From contig NZ_LGYO01000008.1 of NCBI RefSeq assembly GCF_001263355.1, positions 68,632 to 132,631 on the forward strand: DNA of 64,000 bases, written 5' to 3'. This DNA is from Acetobacterium bakii (GTDB lineage Bacteria > Bacillota > Clostridia > Eubacteriales > Eubacteriaceae). The notes under the pieces are model-generated. The model made no database searches, was not told the origin of the DNA, and saw only the letters and a list, made by a program, of their open reading frames with translations. Each line of letters opens with the position of its first letter. Positions within the stretch are counted from its first letter, which is position 1. Positions 8,641 to 17,429 of the stretch are shown here, piece after piece. The position numbers were made by a program, and so were the translations under genes.

Positions 8641-8823
8641 GAAGAGATTATGGGTAGGAATATTACACATAGAATCTAGTCATGACTGCTTATGATAGGT
8701 TTAAAATGCAAATTTTTCAAACATCCCGGGGTTATTTGTAAGAATGTCAGATTTAAGTAGAAAAGACAAAAATATGGTCCTATTTTCTGTTTTGGAAAAA
8801 ATAATGTAACAAAGGGGAAATTA

Positions 8824-10149
8824 ATGAAGGAAATAAAAAAAATCAGCTGTACCCTCGGTAGCTTGTTGAATGATCACGTGAGTCTTATTAATAATGATAT
8901 CAGTTATACGAATCGGGTCTTGAACTTTAATTTATCACTTGAACAGTATGATCAATTATCCAAATATGTAAAAACAATTGGTGTGACCCATCGGTTTACA
9001 GATGTTATTAACCGGTTTAAGACTCCGGCAAATGAGACACCTCCAGGATTTAGAGTAGAATGTGGATTAGAAGCCAATGGCGTCCTCAAAGCAGATTTAG
9101 TCAGGGATATTGCCTACGACAAAAATGGAAAAAGACGACCGACAAATGTATTGTTCTCTGCTGACTCAGCTAATCCCTACGAAATCCTGCCGGTCAGTAA
9201 AATAGTCGCTAATCTCACCTGCAACCCCGGTATTATCTATGACTTATTTATTAATAATCCTAAAGCGAACATCGGGAATCAGTATAAAACTCGGGATGAA
9301 GTGATGGAAGAAATTGGACGGATTATGGGGCCGGGAACCGATATCAGCGTTGAGCTCAATGATCCTTTCGGAAAGTCGGAAACAGAAATTATTGAAGAAG
9401 TGGAAAAATTCAAAGAAATGCTTTCTGAATATCGATTGGTCATCAAGGTTCCGCACACCGGTCCGGTGACTAAGGACAATGTTTCACAGCTTCTGACAGG
9501 CAATAAAAAGTTAGCGAGGAGCTATCAGGAGGTAACAACCGAAGGCGCTTTTTGGGGACATAACATGGCATTGATGCTAAAGGAAAAGGGGTATCGGGTA
9601 AATTTCACGTTGATGTTTGAACCCTATCAGACTGCTTTGGCAATGCAGGCAAAACCATATTTTATCAACTGCTTTATCAGGCAGCGGGCCATGCAATCAG
9701 GCATTATGGACCAATGCTTAAAACAATATCAGGCAACCCATAATCCCAAATATATTGAAAACATCAGGGAAATGTTCCTGGACAAAGATTATCTAACCAT
9801 GGATCAAGCCCAAACTGATTTATTGACCATAAAAAAAATGGCAGAAGAAATGCTGAGCTATCGACACTATCATGATGTAGAAGGCTCAGATGGACTGGAC
9901 AGCGTCAGACATACTCTGAGAGTCTTTAAAAATTCAAATTTGGATGAATCAAAACTCATTATTTGCAGTATGGAAGGGGAATTTAACTATCCGGATATTG
10001 ATAAATTACTGGTGGAAAAAGAATTTGAAGATTTGGTGCATCGGGTTATTGTGACCGCTGAACCAAAATATCTGGCCCGTTTTACTTCATGCAATCATGT
10101 TGTTTCCTACCAGCGTCGATTTATGAATGCCGCAAATGGGGAGAAATAA
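8824..10149 (+). CDS. Transaldolase-like TIM-barrel aldolase, large form
   Basis: 441 residues. The central part carries transaldolase/fructose-6-phosphate aldolase signatures: ISVELNDPF, LVIKVPHTGPVTKDN with the likely Schiff-base lysine in IKVP, and YRVNFTLMFEPYQTALAMQAKPYFINCFIRQRA, the strand equivalent to the family N-x-T-L-x-F-x-x-x-Q-A block. It is longer than TalC (about 215) or TalB (about 317), with an added N-terminal region (1-120) and a C-terminal helical region. First gene of an eleven-gene, same-strand cluster of sugar phosphate enzymes. It probably transfers or cleaves a three-carbon ketol unit; the substrate is unknown. Confidence 0.72.
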   Translation: MKEIKKISCTLGSLLNDHVSLINNDISYTNRVLNFNLSLEQYDQLSKYVKTIGVTHRFTDVINRFKTPANETPPGFRVECGLEANGVLKADLVRDIAYDKNGKRRPTNVLFSADSANPYEILPVSKIVANLTCNPGIIYDLFINNPKANIGNQYKTRDEVMEEIGRIMGPGTDISVELNDPFGKSETEIIEEVEKFKEMLSEYRLVIKVPHTGPVTKDNVSQLLTGNKKLARSYQEVTTEGAFWGHNMALMLKEKGYRVNFTLMFEPYQTALAMQAKPYFINCFIRQRAMQSGIMDQCLKQYQATHNPKYIENIREMFLDKDYLTMDQAQTDLLTIKKMAEEMLSYRHYHDVEGSDGLDSVRHTLRVFKNSNLDESKLIICSMEGEFNYPDIDKLLVEKEFEDLVHRVIVTAEPKYLARFTSCNHVVSYQRRFMNAANGEK

Positions 10150-10180
10150 AAATAAAAAATAAAAAAGAGAGGCGATAATT

Positions 10181-11029
10181 ATGAGTTATGTGAATATGGA
10201 AGCGATTCTTGAAAATGCCAGAAAAAATCATTATGCGATTGGGGCGTTTAATATTGTGAATTACCTGACAGCCAAAGCCGCAGTCGAAGCGGCAGAGGAA
10301 CTTGGTCAGTCGATTATCCTGCAAACATCGGTAAAAACGGTGAAAGCCTTTGGTATCAATGAAATGATGGGATTTTTAAAGCCCATTGTTGATCAGGCGA
10401 AGGTTAATGTGGCCCTTCATCTTGATCATTCCACCGATGTGGCATTTACAAAGGCCTGTATTGATGGCGGCTGGTCATCGGTAATGTATGATGGTTCCCA
10501 ATTGCCCCTGGAGGACAACATTAGAAATACAAAAGAAATCGTAGCTTATGCCAAACCTAAAAATGTCACCGTTGAAGGTGAATTAGGTGCCATTGTTGGG
10601 GTAGAAGATGATATTTTTGTAAAAGAAGGGGATAAGGCTCATGCCAAACCAGAGGACTGCCGGGTGTATTTAGAAAAAACCGGGATTGACGCTTTTGCAC
10701 CGGCTATCGGAACGGCCCATGGAGTTTATAAGGGTGAGATTATAATTGATTATGATCTTTTTGATGAAATTAATCAATTTTCAAGCTGTCCATTGGTGCT
10801 CCATGGCGGGACCGGGCTAAGTGACGCGATGTTCCACCAATTGATTGCTTTAGGTGCGTCCAAGGTGAATATTTCCACAGCAATAAAGATTGCTTACTGC
10901 CAGGGAATGGCTATCTTTACGCAAATGCATCCAGATCAAAATGACCCTTTAAAACTTGATGCTTTTACCAAAGAAGAAGTGAAAAAAGTAGTGACCAACC
11001 ACATTCGATTTTTCAGTCTGATGGACTAG
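10181..11029 (+). CDS. Class II fructose-bisphosphate/tagatose-type aldolase
   Basis: 282 residues with the complete class II signature: ALHLDHSTD (catalytic aspartate Asp82 and zinc histidine His83), VEGELGAIVG, IGTAHGVYKG (zinc histidine) and LVLHGGTGLSD (zinc histidine plus phosphate-binding glycines), then VNISTAIK. Members split ketose bisphosphates to dihydroxyacetone phosphate and an aldehyde; the family also contains Gat/Kba and IolJ enzymes, so fructose-1,6-bisphosphate is not assured. AGAGAGGCGATAATT precedes the ATG. Thirty-one bases separate it from the transaldolase-like gene and 12 from the PHP gene, which implies one transcript. Confidence 0.9.
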   Translation: MSYVNMEAILENARKNHYAIGAFNIVNYLTAKAAVEAAEELGQSIILQTSVKTVKAFGINEMMGFLKPIVDQAKVNVALHLDHSTDVAFTKACIDGGWSSVMYDGSQLPLEDNIRNTKEIVAYAKPKNVTVEGELGAIVGVEDDIFVKEGDKAHAKPEDCRVYLEKTGIDAFAPAIGTAHGVYKGEIIIDYDLFDEINQFSSCPLVLHGGTGLSDAMFHQLIALGASKVNISTAIKIAYCQGMAIFTQMHPDQNDPLKLDAFTKEEVKKVVTNHIRFFSLMD

Positions 11030-11041
11030 AGAGGTGATAAT

Positions 11042-11980
11042 ATGATAACAAAACCTAATTATCCTGTTGATTTACATAGTCATACCACGGGATCCGATGG
11101 CGGTGATACACCTCTGGAATTTATTTCAAATGCAGCAGCCATGGGAATGAAGGTTATAGCGATTACCGATCATGACGTGCTGCCTCCTGACCGAATTGAC
11201 GTTAATGGAAAGATGGTGGATCCTGTTGTTTATGCCCGGGAAAAAGGAATTAAACTACTGCCGGGGATTGAATTCTCCTGCGAAACCCAGGTGGAGGATG
11301 TTCATATTGTGGTGCTGGGATGTGATTATACCAATCCCAAAATATTGGAAATGAATGAAAAAATTGTTAAAAGTAAAGTTTTTTCCTATCAAAAATTACT
11401 GGATGTTTTGGCAGCGAATGGATATCCCATTACCTGGGAAGAGGTGCTTAACTACGACGGTATTTCAAGAAAACCGGAAGATGTTCAGAAAAAAATCATC
11501 TTTAACCTGATGGCGGAAAAAGGATACACCAAAACATGGAGTGAGGCTAAGCTATTAGTTCGAAACAATCCTGACTTCAGTGTGAAACGCGAAAAACCGG
11601 ATCCCATTGATATTATTAATCTTGCCCATGAAAGTGGTGGTATTGCCATATTGGCTCATCCTTATCTGATTGATGAGGTGGTGACTATCAAAGACGGAAC
11701 CATGACCAGAGCTGAATATATTGACAAGCTCATCGAGGCCGGATTGGATGGGATAGAAGCCTCTTACACCTATGATAAAACTACTTACGATGGGCCTCTA
11801 ACCAAGGATGAAATCATCAGTCAGGTAAAAGCCGATTATGAGGGCCGTGTAAAAATCATCTCAGGAGGTTCTGATTACCATGCGGATTATAAAAAAACCG
11901 ATAAAAAAGTGAGAAGCATCGGAGAATGCGGGATTACCTGGGAGTATTTTCAAAATAATGAGCTGCTGAAGAGTCTTTAG
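11042..11980 (+). CDS. PHP domain phosphoesterase
   Basis: 312 residues of the PHP metal-dependent phosphatase family (YciV/RnaAM-like). Metal motifs seen: DLHSHTTGSDGG at the N-terminus, AITDHDVL, PGIEFSC, ILAHPYL and SGGSDYHADYK at the C-terminus. Characterised relatives hydrolyse nucleoside 3',5'-bisphosphates or short RNA 5' ends. In this sugar-phosphate cluster it could remove a phosphate from a pathway intermediate. It starts 12 bases after the aldolase gene with GAGAGGTGATAAT as ribosome binding site. Confidence 0.82.
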   Translation: MITKPNYPVDLHSHTTGSDGGDTPLEFISNAAAMGMKVIAITDHDVLPPDRIDVNGKMVDPVVYAREKGIKLLPGIEFSCETQVEDVHIVVLGCDYTNPKILEMNEKIVKSKVFSYQKLLDVLAANGYPITWEEVLNYDGISRKPEDVQKKIIFNLMAEKGYTKTWSEAKLLVRNNPDFSVKREKPDPIDIINLAHESGGIAILAHPYLIDEVVTIKDGTMTRAEYIDKLIEAGLDGIEASYTYDKTTYDGPLTKDEIISQVKADYEGRVKIISGGSDYHADYKKTDKKVRSIGECGITWEYFQNNELLKSL

Positions 11981-12004
11981 AATGTTTTGCAAAGGAGAAT
12001 GCCC

Positions 12005-12679
12005 ATGATCATAAAGAATAAAGAACCGAAAGATTATCAGTACATTATTTTTGATTTGGATGGCACTTTGGTAGATTCAAGTCCGGACATTATCGAAACC
12101 ATAAAATATATTTCGAAGTTTTATGGTTTTGTGGAGAAAAGTGATGCGTTTATTCGCAGCTGTATTGGGGGCGGGGCCAGAAAAGTTCTGCTTAAAGTCT
12201 TTGGGGAGGATAAGGAAACTCTGATTGACTCCGAAATCCTGCCCTTGTTTGTGAAACGCTATACTGAAAATTGTCACAAAAACGCTTTAGCCTATCCTGG
12301 TGTTAAAGCGATACTGGAATACTATAAACAGCAGGGCAAGGCTTTGTCAGTGGCAACCTTTAAAATCAGAAGTGCCACTGAAAAAATATTAAAAACCCTG
12401 GAGCTTTATGATTATTTTGACATTCTGGTAACCGCCGATGATGTGAAAAATCCAAAACCCGATCCCGAATGTATTTATGCAATCTTGAAGTATTACGGGT
12501 GCGAAAAGTTCCAGGTGATTCTGATTGGCGATACTCAGACCGATTACCTGACCGGAACCAATGCCGGAATTGATGTTTGCGGTGTAACTTATGGGTATGG
12601 CGCCCCGGAGGCAGTAAGAGCCCTAAATCCAGCCTACGTTATTGACCGGATGGAAGAGCTTAAAGAAGTTGTTTTATAA
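12005..12679 (+). CDS. HAD-superfamily phosphatase, phosphoglycolate phosphatase-like
   Basis: ATG 12005 follows AAAGGAGA with ideal spacing, giving 224 residues (a TTG at 11987 opens a longer frame). HAD motifs: IIFDLDGTLVDSS (motif I nucleophile DxD), the cap domain, VATFKIRS (motif II), KPDPECI (motif III lysine) and LIGDTQTDYLTG (motif IV). The type matches Gph/PGMB subclass I phosphatases acting on small sugar phosphates. The second phosphatase of the cluster; substrate unknown. Confidence 0.85.
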   Translation: MIIKNKEPKDYQYIIFDLDGTLVDSSPDIIETIKYISKFYGFVEKSDAFIRSCIGGGARKVLLKVFGEDKETLIDSEILPLFVKRYTENCHKNALAYPGVKAILEYYKQQGKALSVATFKIRSATEKILKTLELYDYFDILVTADDVKNPKPDPECIYAILKYYGCEKFQVILIGDTQTDYLTGTNAGIDVCGVTYGYGAPEAVRALNPAYVIDRMEELKEVVL

Positions 12680-12701
12680 AAACCAAGGAGGTATTTAAGT
12701 A

Positions 12702-13421
12702 ATGGTAGATTTATCGAAATTGGATAAAAAAGCATTGGGAAAATGTTTCGACCATTCGGTGTTGCCTAAAAACACTATTGAAGCGGATATTCGGTCGGGC
12801 TGTCGCGAGGCAATCGCTTATAATTGTGCGGCGTTTTATTCCGCCACACCCTACTGGACGCCGGTGGTGGTAGAAGAATTAAAGGGCACCGATATCCATA
12901 TTGGAACTGGCCTGGACTTTCCCTTTGGGGCATCATCGGCGATTGTAAAAGCATTTGAAACAGAGCAGGCTGTAAAAGCAGGGTGTACAGTATTGGATAT
13001 TGTGCTGAATATCGGGGCATTGAAAGACAAAAAATACGATGTGGTTAAAGGTGAGCTAGCAGATTTTAAAACCGCCGCCCAGGGACATATTACCAAGTGC
13101 ATTTTAGAAGTGTGTTATCTAACCGATGAGGAAATTGCCACGGCTTGTAAGTTGATTGCAGAAGTCGGAATTAATTATGCAAAAACATCAACCGGACAAT
13201 TTGAAGGGCCCAGCATGGAGCAGTTTTTAATCATGAAAAATACACTGGCAGGAACCGACATTAAACTTAAAGTCGCCGGCGTGAAATTCCCCCGGCCTCA
13301 AAATGCCTATGTTTTTATTCTGGCAGGAGCCGATCTAATCGGTACCCGGGCCGCCGTTGCCATTATCGATGCTTTCGACCAAATGCGTGAAATTGGCATT
13401 GTCCCCGCATATAAAAAATAA
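12702..13421 (+). CDS. DeoC-like class I aldolase, paralogue 1 of 4
   Basis: 239 residues, deoxyribose-phosphate aldolase (DERA) superfamily. By comparison with E. coli DERA: Schiff-base lysine Lys161 in YAKTSTGQFEGP, catalytic aspartate Asp99 in VLDIVLNIGALKDKK, proton-relay lysine Lys190 in KLKVAGVKFPRPQNA. The DERA phosphate-loop KxAGGVRT is changed to KVAGVKFPRP, so the substrate may lack a phosphate at that end or be different. AAGGAGG precedes the ATG. It is closest to paralogue 2 (shared CAAFYS-x-x-PYWTPVVV). The family membership is confident, the substrate is not. Confidence 0.85.
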   Translation: MVDLSKLDKKALGKCFDHSVLPKNTIEADIRSGCREAIAYNCAAFYSATPYWTPVVVEELKGTDIHIGTGLDFPFGASSAIVKAFETEQAVKAGCTVLDIVLNIGALKDKKYDVVKGELADFKTAAQGHITKCILEVCYLTDEEIATACKLIAEVGINYAKTSTGQFEGPSMEQFLIMKNTLAGTDIKLKVAGVKFPRPQNAYVFILAGADLIGTRAAVAIIDAFDQMREIGIVPAYKK

Positions 13422-13436
13422 AGGAGAAAAATCATT

Positions 13437-14156
13437 ATGGTAGATTTATCAAAAATGACAAAGTGGGATGTCGGTAAACTTTTTGATTATGCGATCCTGC
13501 CTAAAAATACCCAGGAAAAAAATATCAGAGAGGGGTGTAAAGAAGCAAGGGCCTATAACTGTGCGGCCTTTTATTCTTCATCACCCTATTGGACGCCGGT
13601 GGTGGTCCAGGAATTGGCAGGGTCGGATATTCACATTGCCACCGGCATCGGATTTCCATTTGGGTCTGCACCCAGTCCGGTTAAGGCCTTGGAAACCGAG
13701 CTGGCTGTAAAAGCAGGCTGCACCTGTATGGATATGGTCATGAATATCGGCGCTTTAAAAGATAAGAAATATGATATTGTCAAAAAAGAGCTGATTGATT
13801 TTAAAACTGCATCTGGGGGAAGATTGACCAAAGTTATTTTAGAAGTCTGTTTTTTAACCGATGACGAAATCAAAGCCGGCTGTGAGCTGATCAAAGAAAT
13901 CGGTGTGGATTATGCAAAGTCTTCCACCGGCCAATTTGAAGGACCCACCATGGAACAGATTTTGGTTATGAGGGAAGCGGTTAAAGGATCAGAGGTTAAG
14001 CTGAAAGTTTCTGGGGTTAAATTTCCCCGACCTCAAAATGCCTATGCATTTATTCTGGCAGGGGCTGAACTCATCGGGACAAGATCGGCTCCGGAAATTA
14101 TTAATGCATTGGATCAAATGCGTGAAATCGGTTTGGTTCCCAGATATACCGGCTGA
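13437..14156 (+). CDS. DeoC-like class I aldolase, paralogue 2 of 4
   Basis: 239 residues, aligning without gaps to its three neighbours. Lys161 (YAKSSTGQFEGP), Asp99 (CMDMVMNIGALK) and Lys190 (KLKVSGVKFPRP) are all kept. It forms a sub-pair with paralogue 1: both have CAAFYSxxPYWTPVVV and FEGP after the Schiff-base lysine, and GxDIHIxTG before the FPFG segment. It starts 15 bases after paralogue 1 with AAAGGAGAAAA as ribosome binding site. All catalytic residues are retained, so it is probably active and not a decaying copy. Confidence 0.85.
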   Translation: MVDLSKMTKWDVGKLFDYAILPKNTQEKNIREGCKEARAYNCAAFYSSSPYWTPVVVQELAGSDIHIATGIGFPFGSAPSPVKALETELAVKAGCTCMDMVMNIGALKDKKYDIVKKELIDFKTASGGRLTKVILEVCFLTDDEIKAGCELIKEIGVDYAKSSTGQFEGPTMEQILVMREAVKGSEVKLKVSGVKFPRPQNAYAFILAGAELIGTRSAPEIINALDQMREIGLVPRYTG

Positions 14157-14178
14157 ATATGAATAGGGGGAGGTATTT

Positions 14179-14898
14179 ATGATTGATTTCAAAAAAATGA
14201 CAAAGTGGGATATGGGCAAACACTTTGATTATGCAATTTTGCCCAAGGATACCACCGAAGCACATATCCGAGCGGAATGCAAAAAAGCCATTACATACAA
14301 CTGCAAAGCCTTTTGTTTCTCGTCTTCTTACTGGACAAGGGTTGTGGCCGAAGAATTAGAAGGAACGGACCTTCTGGTGGGAGCCGGTATTGGCTTTCCC
14401 TTCGGACAGCAAAGCAGTGCGGTTAAAGCCTTCGAAACCGAGGAGGCGGTGCGCATGGGTGCAACGGTTCTGGACAATTGCATGAATGTCGGGGCGTTAA
14501 AGGATAAAAAATACAAAGAAGTTCTCCAGGAATTCAAGGATTATAAAAAAGCGGCGGGTCCGGTGATGACAAAAATGATCCTGGACACCGAATTTTTAAC
14601 CGGCGAAGAAATAAAAACTGCTTGTAAGCTCATTGCCGAAGCTGAAATCGATTGGGCGAAGTCGGCCACCGGTCAATGGCAGGGACCCAGCATGGAAGAC
14701 GTGCTGATGATGGTCGACACGTTAAAGGATACAAAGGTAAAAGTGAAAGTTTCCGGAGTGAAATTCCCACGGCCCCAAAATGCCTATGCTTTTTTACTGG
14801 CAGGAGCCGAACTCATCGGATCCCGATCGGCACCGGAAATCATTGACGCACTGGACATGATGCGAAGAATCAAAATGATTCCGGAATATGAAGGCTAG
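14179..14898 (+). CDS. DeoC-like class I aldolase, paralogue 3 of 4
   Basis: 239 residues. Lys161 (WAKSATGQWQGP), Asp99 (VLDNCMNVGALK) and Lys190 (KVKVSGVKFPRP) are conserved. It pairs with paralogue 4 by CKAFCFSSSYWT in place of CAAFYS, FPFGQQSSAVK and the LDNCMN strand next to the catalytic aspartate. Residues lining the active site therefore fall into two classes across the array, which suggests two different substrates or two subunits of a mixed oligomer. GGGGGAGG lies just before the ATG. Confidence 0.85.
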   Translation: MIDFKKMTKWDMGKHFDYAILPKDTTEAHIRAECKKAITYNCKAFCFSSSYWTRVVAEELEGTDLLVGAGIGFPFGQQSSAVKAFETEEAVRMGATVLDNCMNVGALKDKKYKEVLQEFKDYKKAAGPVMTKMILDTEFLTGEEIKTACKLIAEAEIDWAKSATGQWQGPSMEDVLMMVDTLKDTKVKVKVSGVKFPRPQNAYAFLLAGAELIGSRSAPEIIDALDMMRRIKMIPEYEG

Positions 14899-14967
14899 GT
14901 TTCTAGTGGACAGCAAGGATCAGACGCTGCATATTTAAGGATTTATAAAAAACTAAAGGAGCAACAA

Positions 14968-15687
14968 ATGGTAGATTTATCAATAATGACCCAGTGGGAT
15001 ATGGGCAAACTCTTTGATTATTCGGTGCTACCCAAGGATTCAACCGAAAAAAAAATTCGTCAGGGCTGTCGGGATGCGATTAAATACAATGCCAAGGCCT
15101 TTTGTTTTTCATCATCCTATTGGACATCGGTGGTGGTGGAGGAATTAAAGGGATCGGATTTGATGATCGGCGCGGCCATCGCGTTCCCATTCGGACAGCA
15201 AAGCAGTGCGGTTAAAGTCTTTGAAACCGAAGAAGCGGTGCGTTTGGGCGCCACGGTTTTGGATAATTGCATGAATGTAGGAGCGTTAAAAGATAAAAAG
15301 TATGATGCGGTTTTACAGGAGTTTAAAGACTATGTTAAGGCTGCCAGCGGAGTCATGACGAAAATGATCATCGAAACCTGTATGCTGACAAAGGAAGAAA
15401 TGGTGACGGCCTGTAAGCTGGTTGCCGAAGCGGGAATCGACTGGGCCAAGACCTCCACCGGTCAATATGCCGGTCCATCGGTTCAGGATGTGATGCTCAT
15501 GGTTGAGACCTTACAGGGAACTAAAACAAAGGTAAAGGTTGCCGGAGTAAAAGCGCCCCGTCCCCAGAATGCCTTTGCTTTCTTTGCTGCCGGAGCGGAG
15601 CTCATCGGAACCCAGGGTGCTGCGGAAATATTGGATGCAGTAGAGGATCTTAGAAAAATCGGTTTGTGCCCGGCCTATACAGGATAA
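14968..15687 (+). CDS. DeoC-like class I aldolase, paralogue 4 of 4
   Basis: 239 residues. Lys161 (WAKTSTGQYAGP), Asp99 and Lys190 (KVKVAGVKAPRP) are conserved; the last motif reads KAPRP where the other three have KFPRP, and the FPFG loop is preceded by GAAIA. It shares the FCFSSSYWT and FGQQSSAVK signatures of paralogue 3. A 69-base gap before it and AAAGGAGCAACAA as ribosome binding site are the only spacing irregularity in the array. Followed by the first FGGY kinase after 80 bases. Confidence 0.85.
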   Translation: MVDLSIMTQWDMGKLFDYSVLPKDSTEKKIRQGCRDAIKYNAKAFCFSSSYWTSVVVEELKGSDLMIGAAIAFPFGQQSSAVKVFETEEAVRLGATVLDNCMNVGALKDKKYDAVLQEFKDYVKAASGVMTKMIIETCMLTKEEMVTACKLVAEAGIDWAKTSTGQYAGPSVQDVMLMVETLQGTKTKVKVAGVKAPRPQNAFAFFAAGAELIGTQGAAEILDAVEDLRKIGLCPAYTG

Positions 15688-15767
15688 TTAAAAAGTCGGA
15701 TTGAAAAAAAGTTTCCCCTAATCATTATGAAAATACAAAAAATAAAACAGATAAAGGAGAAATAAAC

Positions 15768-17288
15768 ATGGGTAAGTATTTGGTTGGTATTGATGGCGGC
15801 ACCACCGGGTGTAAAACAGTTGTATTTGATTTAGATGGAAACATCATCGGTAGTGATTACCGCGAATATCCTTGTTACTATCCAAAAACAGGCTGGGTTG
15901 AACAAACCGCGGAAGACATTACGCCGGCGTTATTTGATTCCTGTAAAGCAGCCATAACCGCATCGGGCGTTGACCCGAAGGAAATACTGGCAGTTGGTTT
16001 TTCAAGTCAGGGTTCTGTTATTGGTTTGCTGGATGAAAACGGAAAATGCATCCGACCCTTTGTGGGTTGGCAGGATCTTCGCAGCGGCGAAAAAGAAATC
16101 GAGTGGATAACAGATAGGATGCCACGGGAAGACTATTACCAATTAACCGGGGATCCCTTGGGTAATATTTTCAGTATCACAAAATTGGTGTGGTTAAAAG
16201 AAAATGAACCGGAAAATTGGGCAAAAACGGCGATGTTTTCTACTCATCAGGATTATTTTCTAAAAGAATTAGGTGCTGACGGCTATTATACCGACCTCTC
16301 TTCGGCAAGTCGTGACGGGATGTGTGATGTCAACAATCATGTATGGGCAATGGAAATATTTGACATGCTTGAAATACCCTTGGAAAAACGTCCAAAATTA
16401 ATAACTGAACCGGGAAAAGTCGTCGGACATATTCCCGCCGATGTTGCCCAAAAAACAGGATTGGCGGAAGGAACACCGCTTTGTATGGGGGCTCACGATC
16501 AAAACTGCTGTACCTTTGGGGCCGGGGCGGTTGAAGATGGTACCGCCGTCATGGTTATCGGAACCTTTGGATCGAGCTTTGTTGTGTCGGATAAACCCAT
16601 TAGAGACCCTAAAAGTCGACTGGTGGTAAAGGGCAATCACGGTGTGGGAAACTGGACTATTGAAGCCTTTTCGAATACCGCTGCATCCAGTTATCGCTGG
16701 TATCGCGATACCTTTTGCGACTTGGAAAAAGCAGCAGGTGCCGTATCGGGAATTGACCCCTATGAGCTGATTAATTCACAGATTGCAAGTGTGCCCCCTG
16801 GGGCCAATGGCATAACATTTTTATCTTATTTACAGGGCGCATCTGGATCAAGAATCAACAGCAATGCCCGTGGTACCTTTGTGGGGATGTGCCTGGGAAC
16901 GAAAAAAGCGGATATGGCCCGTTCGGTTATGGAAGGAATATGTTATGAAATGAATGATATCGTTCAGGCCGAACAGGAAGCAGGGATTAAGATTGAGAGT
17001 ATCCGAATTACCGGCGGGGCAGCGAAATCTCCATTATGGTGTCAAATGCTGGCAGATGTTTTTCAAAAACCAATTCATATTTTGCAAACCAGCGAAACCG
17101 GTTGTTTAGGCGCCGCTCTTTACGCTGGGGTTGGTATTGGAGCCTATGAAAGCTGTAAAGCTGCGGCAGAACGTGCGGTTCGCATCTCCGATACGTATTA
17201 TCCGAATTCTAAAAATTTTAAAGCCTATGAAGCTGCCTACCAACGTTTTGTAAATGTTTATGAAGCCTTGGATAAAAAAGTGTTTTAA
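15768..17288 (+). CDS. FGGY-family carbohydrate kinase 1
   Basis: 506 residues, typical of xylulokinase-type FGGY kinases. N-terminal phosphate-1 motif VGIDGGTTGCKTVVFD, central MGAHDQNCCTFGAG with the catalytic aspartate, IGTFGS ATP-site strand, and the C-terminal RITGGAAKSPLWCQMLADV plus GCLGAALYAG adenosine motifs. The sugar-contact region GWQDLRS resembles the xylulokinase/LsrK group, but I cannot assign the sugar. Together with kinase 2 it shares the unusual N-terminal MGKYL(V/I)G start and Y-P-C-x-Y-P...WVEQ block, so the two arose by duplication and probably see related substrates. AAAGGAGAAATAAAC precedes the ATG. Confidence 0.88.
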   Translation: MGKYLVGIDGGTTGCKTVVFDLDGNIIGSDYREYPCYYPKTGWVEQTAEDITPALFDSCKAAITASGVDPKEILAVGFSSQGSVIGLLDENGKCIRPFVGWQDLRSGEKEIEWITDRMPREDYYQLTGDPLGNIFSITKLVWLKENEPENWAKTAMFSTHQDYFLKELGADGYYTDLSSASRDGMCDVNNHVWAMEIFDMLEIPLEKRPKLITEPGKVVGHIPADVAQKTGLAEGTPLCMGAHDQNCCTFGAGAVEDGTAVMVIGTFGSSFVVSDKPIRDPKSRLVVKGNHGVGNWTIEAFSNTAASSYRWYRDTFCDLEKAAGAVSGIDPYELINSQIASVPPGANGITFLSYLQGASGSRINSNARGTFVGMCLGTKKADMARSVMEGICYEMNDIVQAEQEAGIKIESIRITGGAAKSPLWCQMLADVFQKPIHILQTSETGCLGAALYAGVGIGAYESCKAAAERAVRISDTYYPNSKNFKAYEAAYQRFVNVYEALDKKVF

Positions 17289-17429
17289 TAAAATCCGTAT
17301 TTTCTTATTCTCATAGGATAAATCGTTGATTTTTAAAAGGTGAAAAGGAAATAATACCCTTTAATATTGAGCATATTAGCTAAAATAATTGTAAAATAGG
17401 TTGATTATTATAAAAGGAGAATTTTAATC

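Larger units (their letters stand above)
8389..8823. other. 435-base intergenic region holding the promoter region of the carbohydrate cluster
   Basis: No plausible gene. It contains two perfect palindromes (8524-8535 and 8543-8556), a sigma-70-like promoter (8612-8640) and a further 10-base palindrome AGTCATGACT (8678-8687) downstream of that promoter. The region probably integrates control of the gene set that begins at 8824. Confidence 0.6.

Noticed and set aside
12702-15687. Four aldolase copies as an assembly duplication
   Set aside because: The copies are clearly diverged at protein and DNA level and have distinct intergenic sequences, so the array is real.
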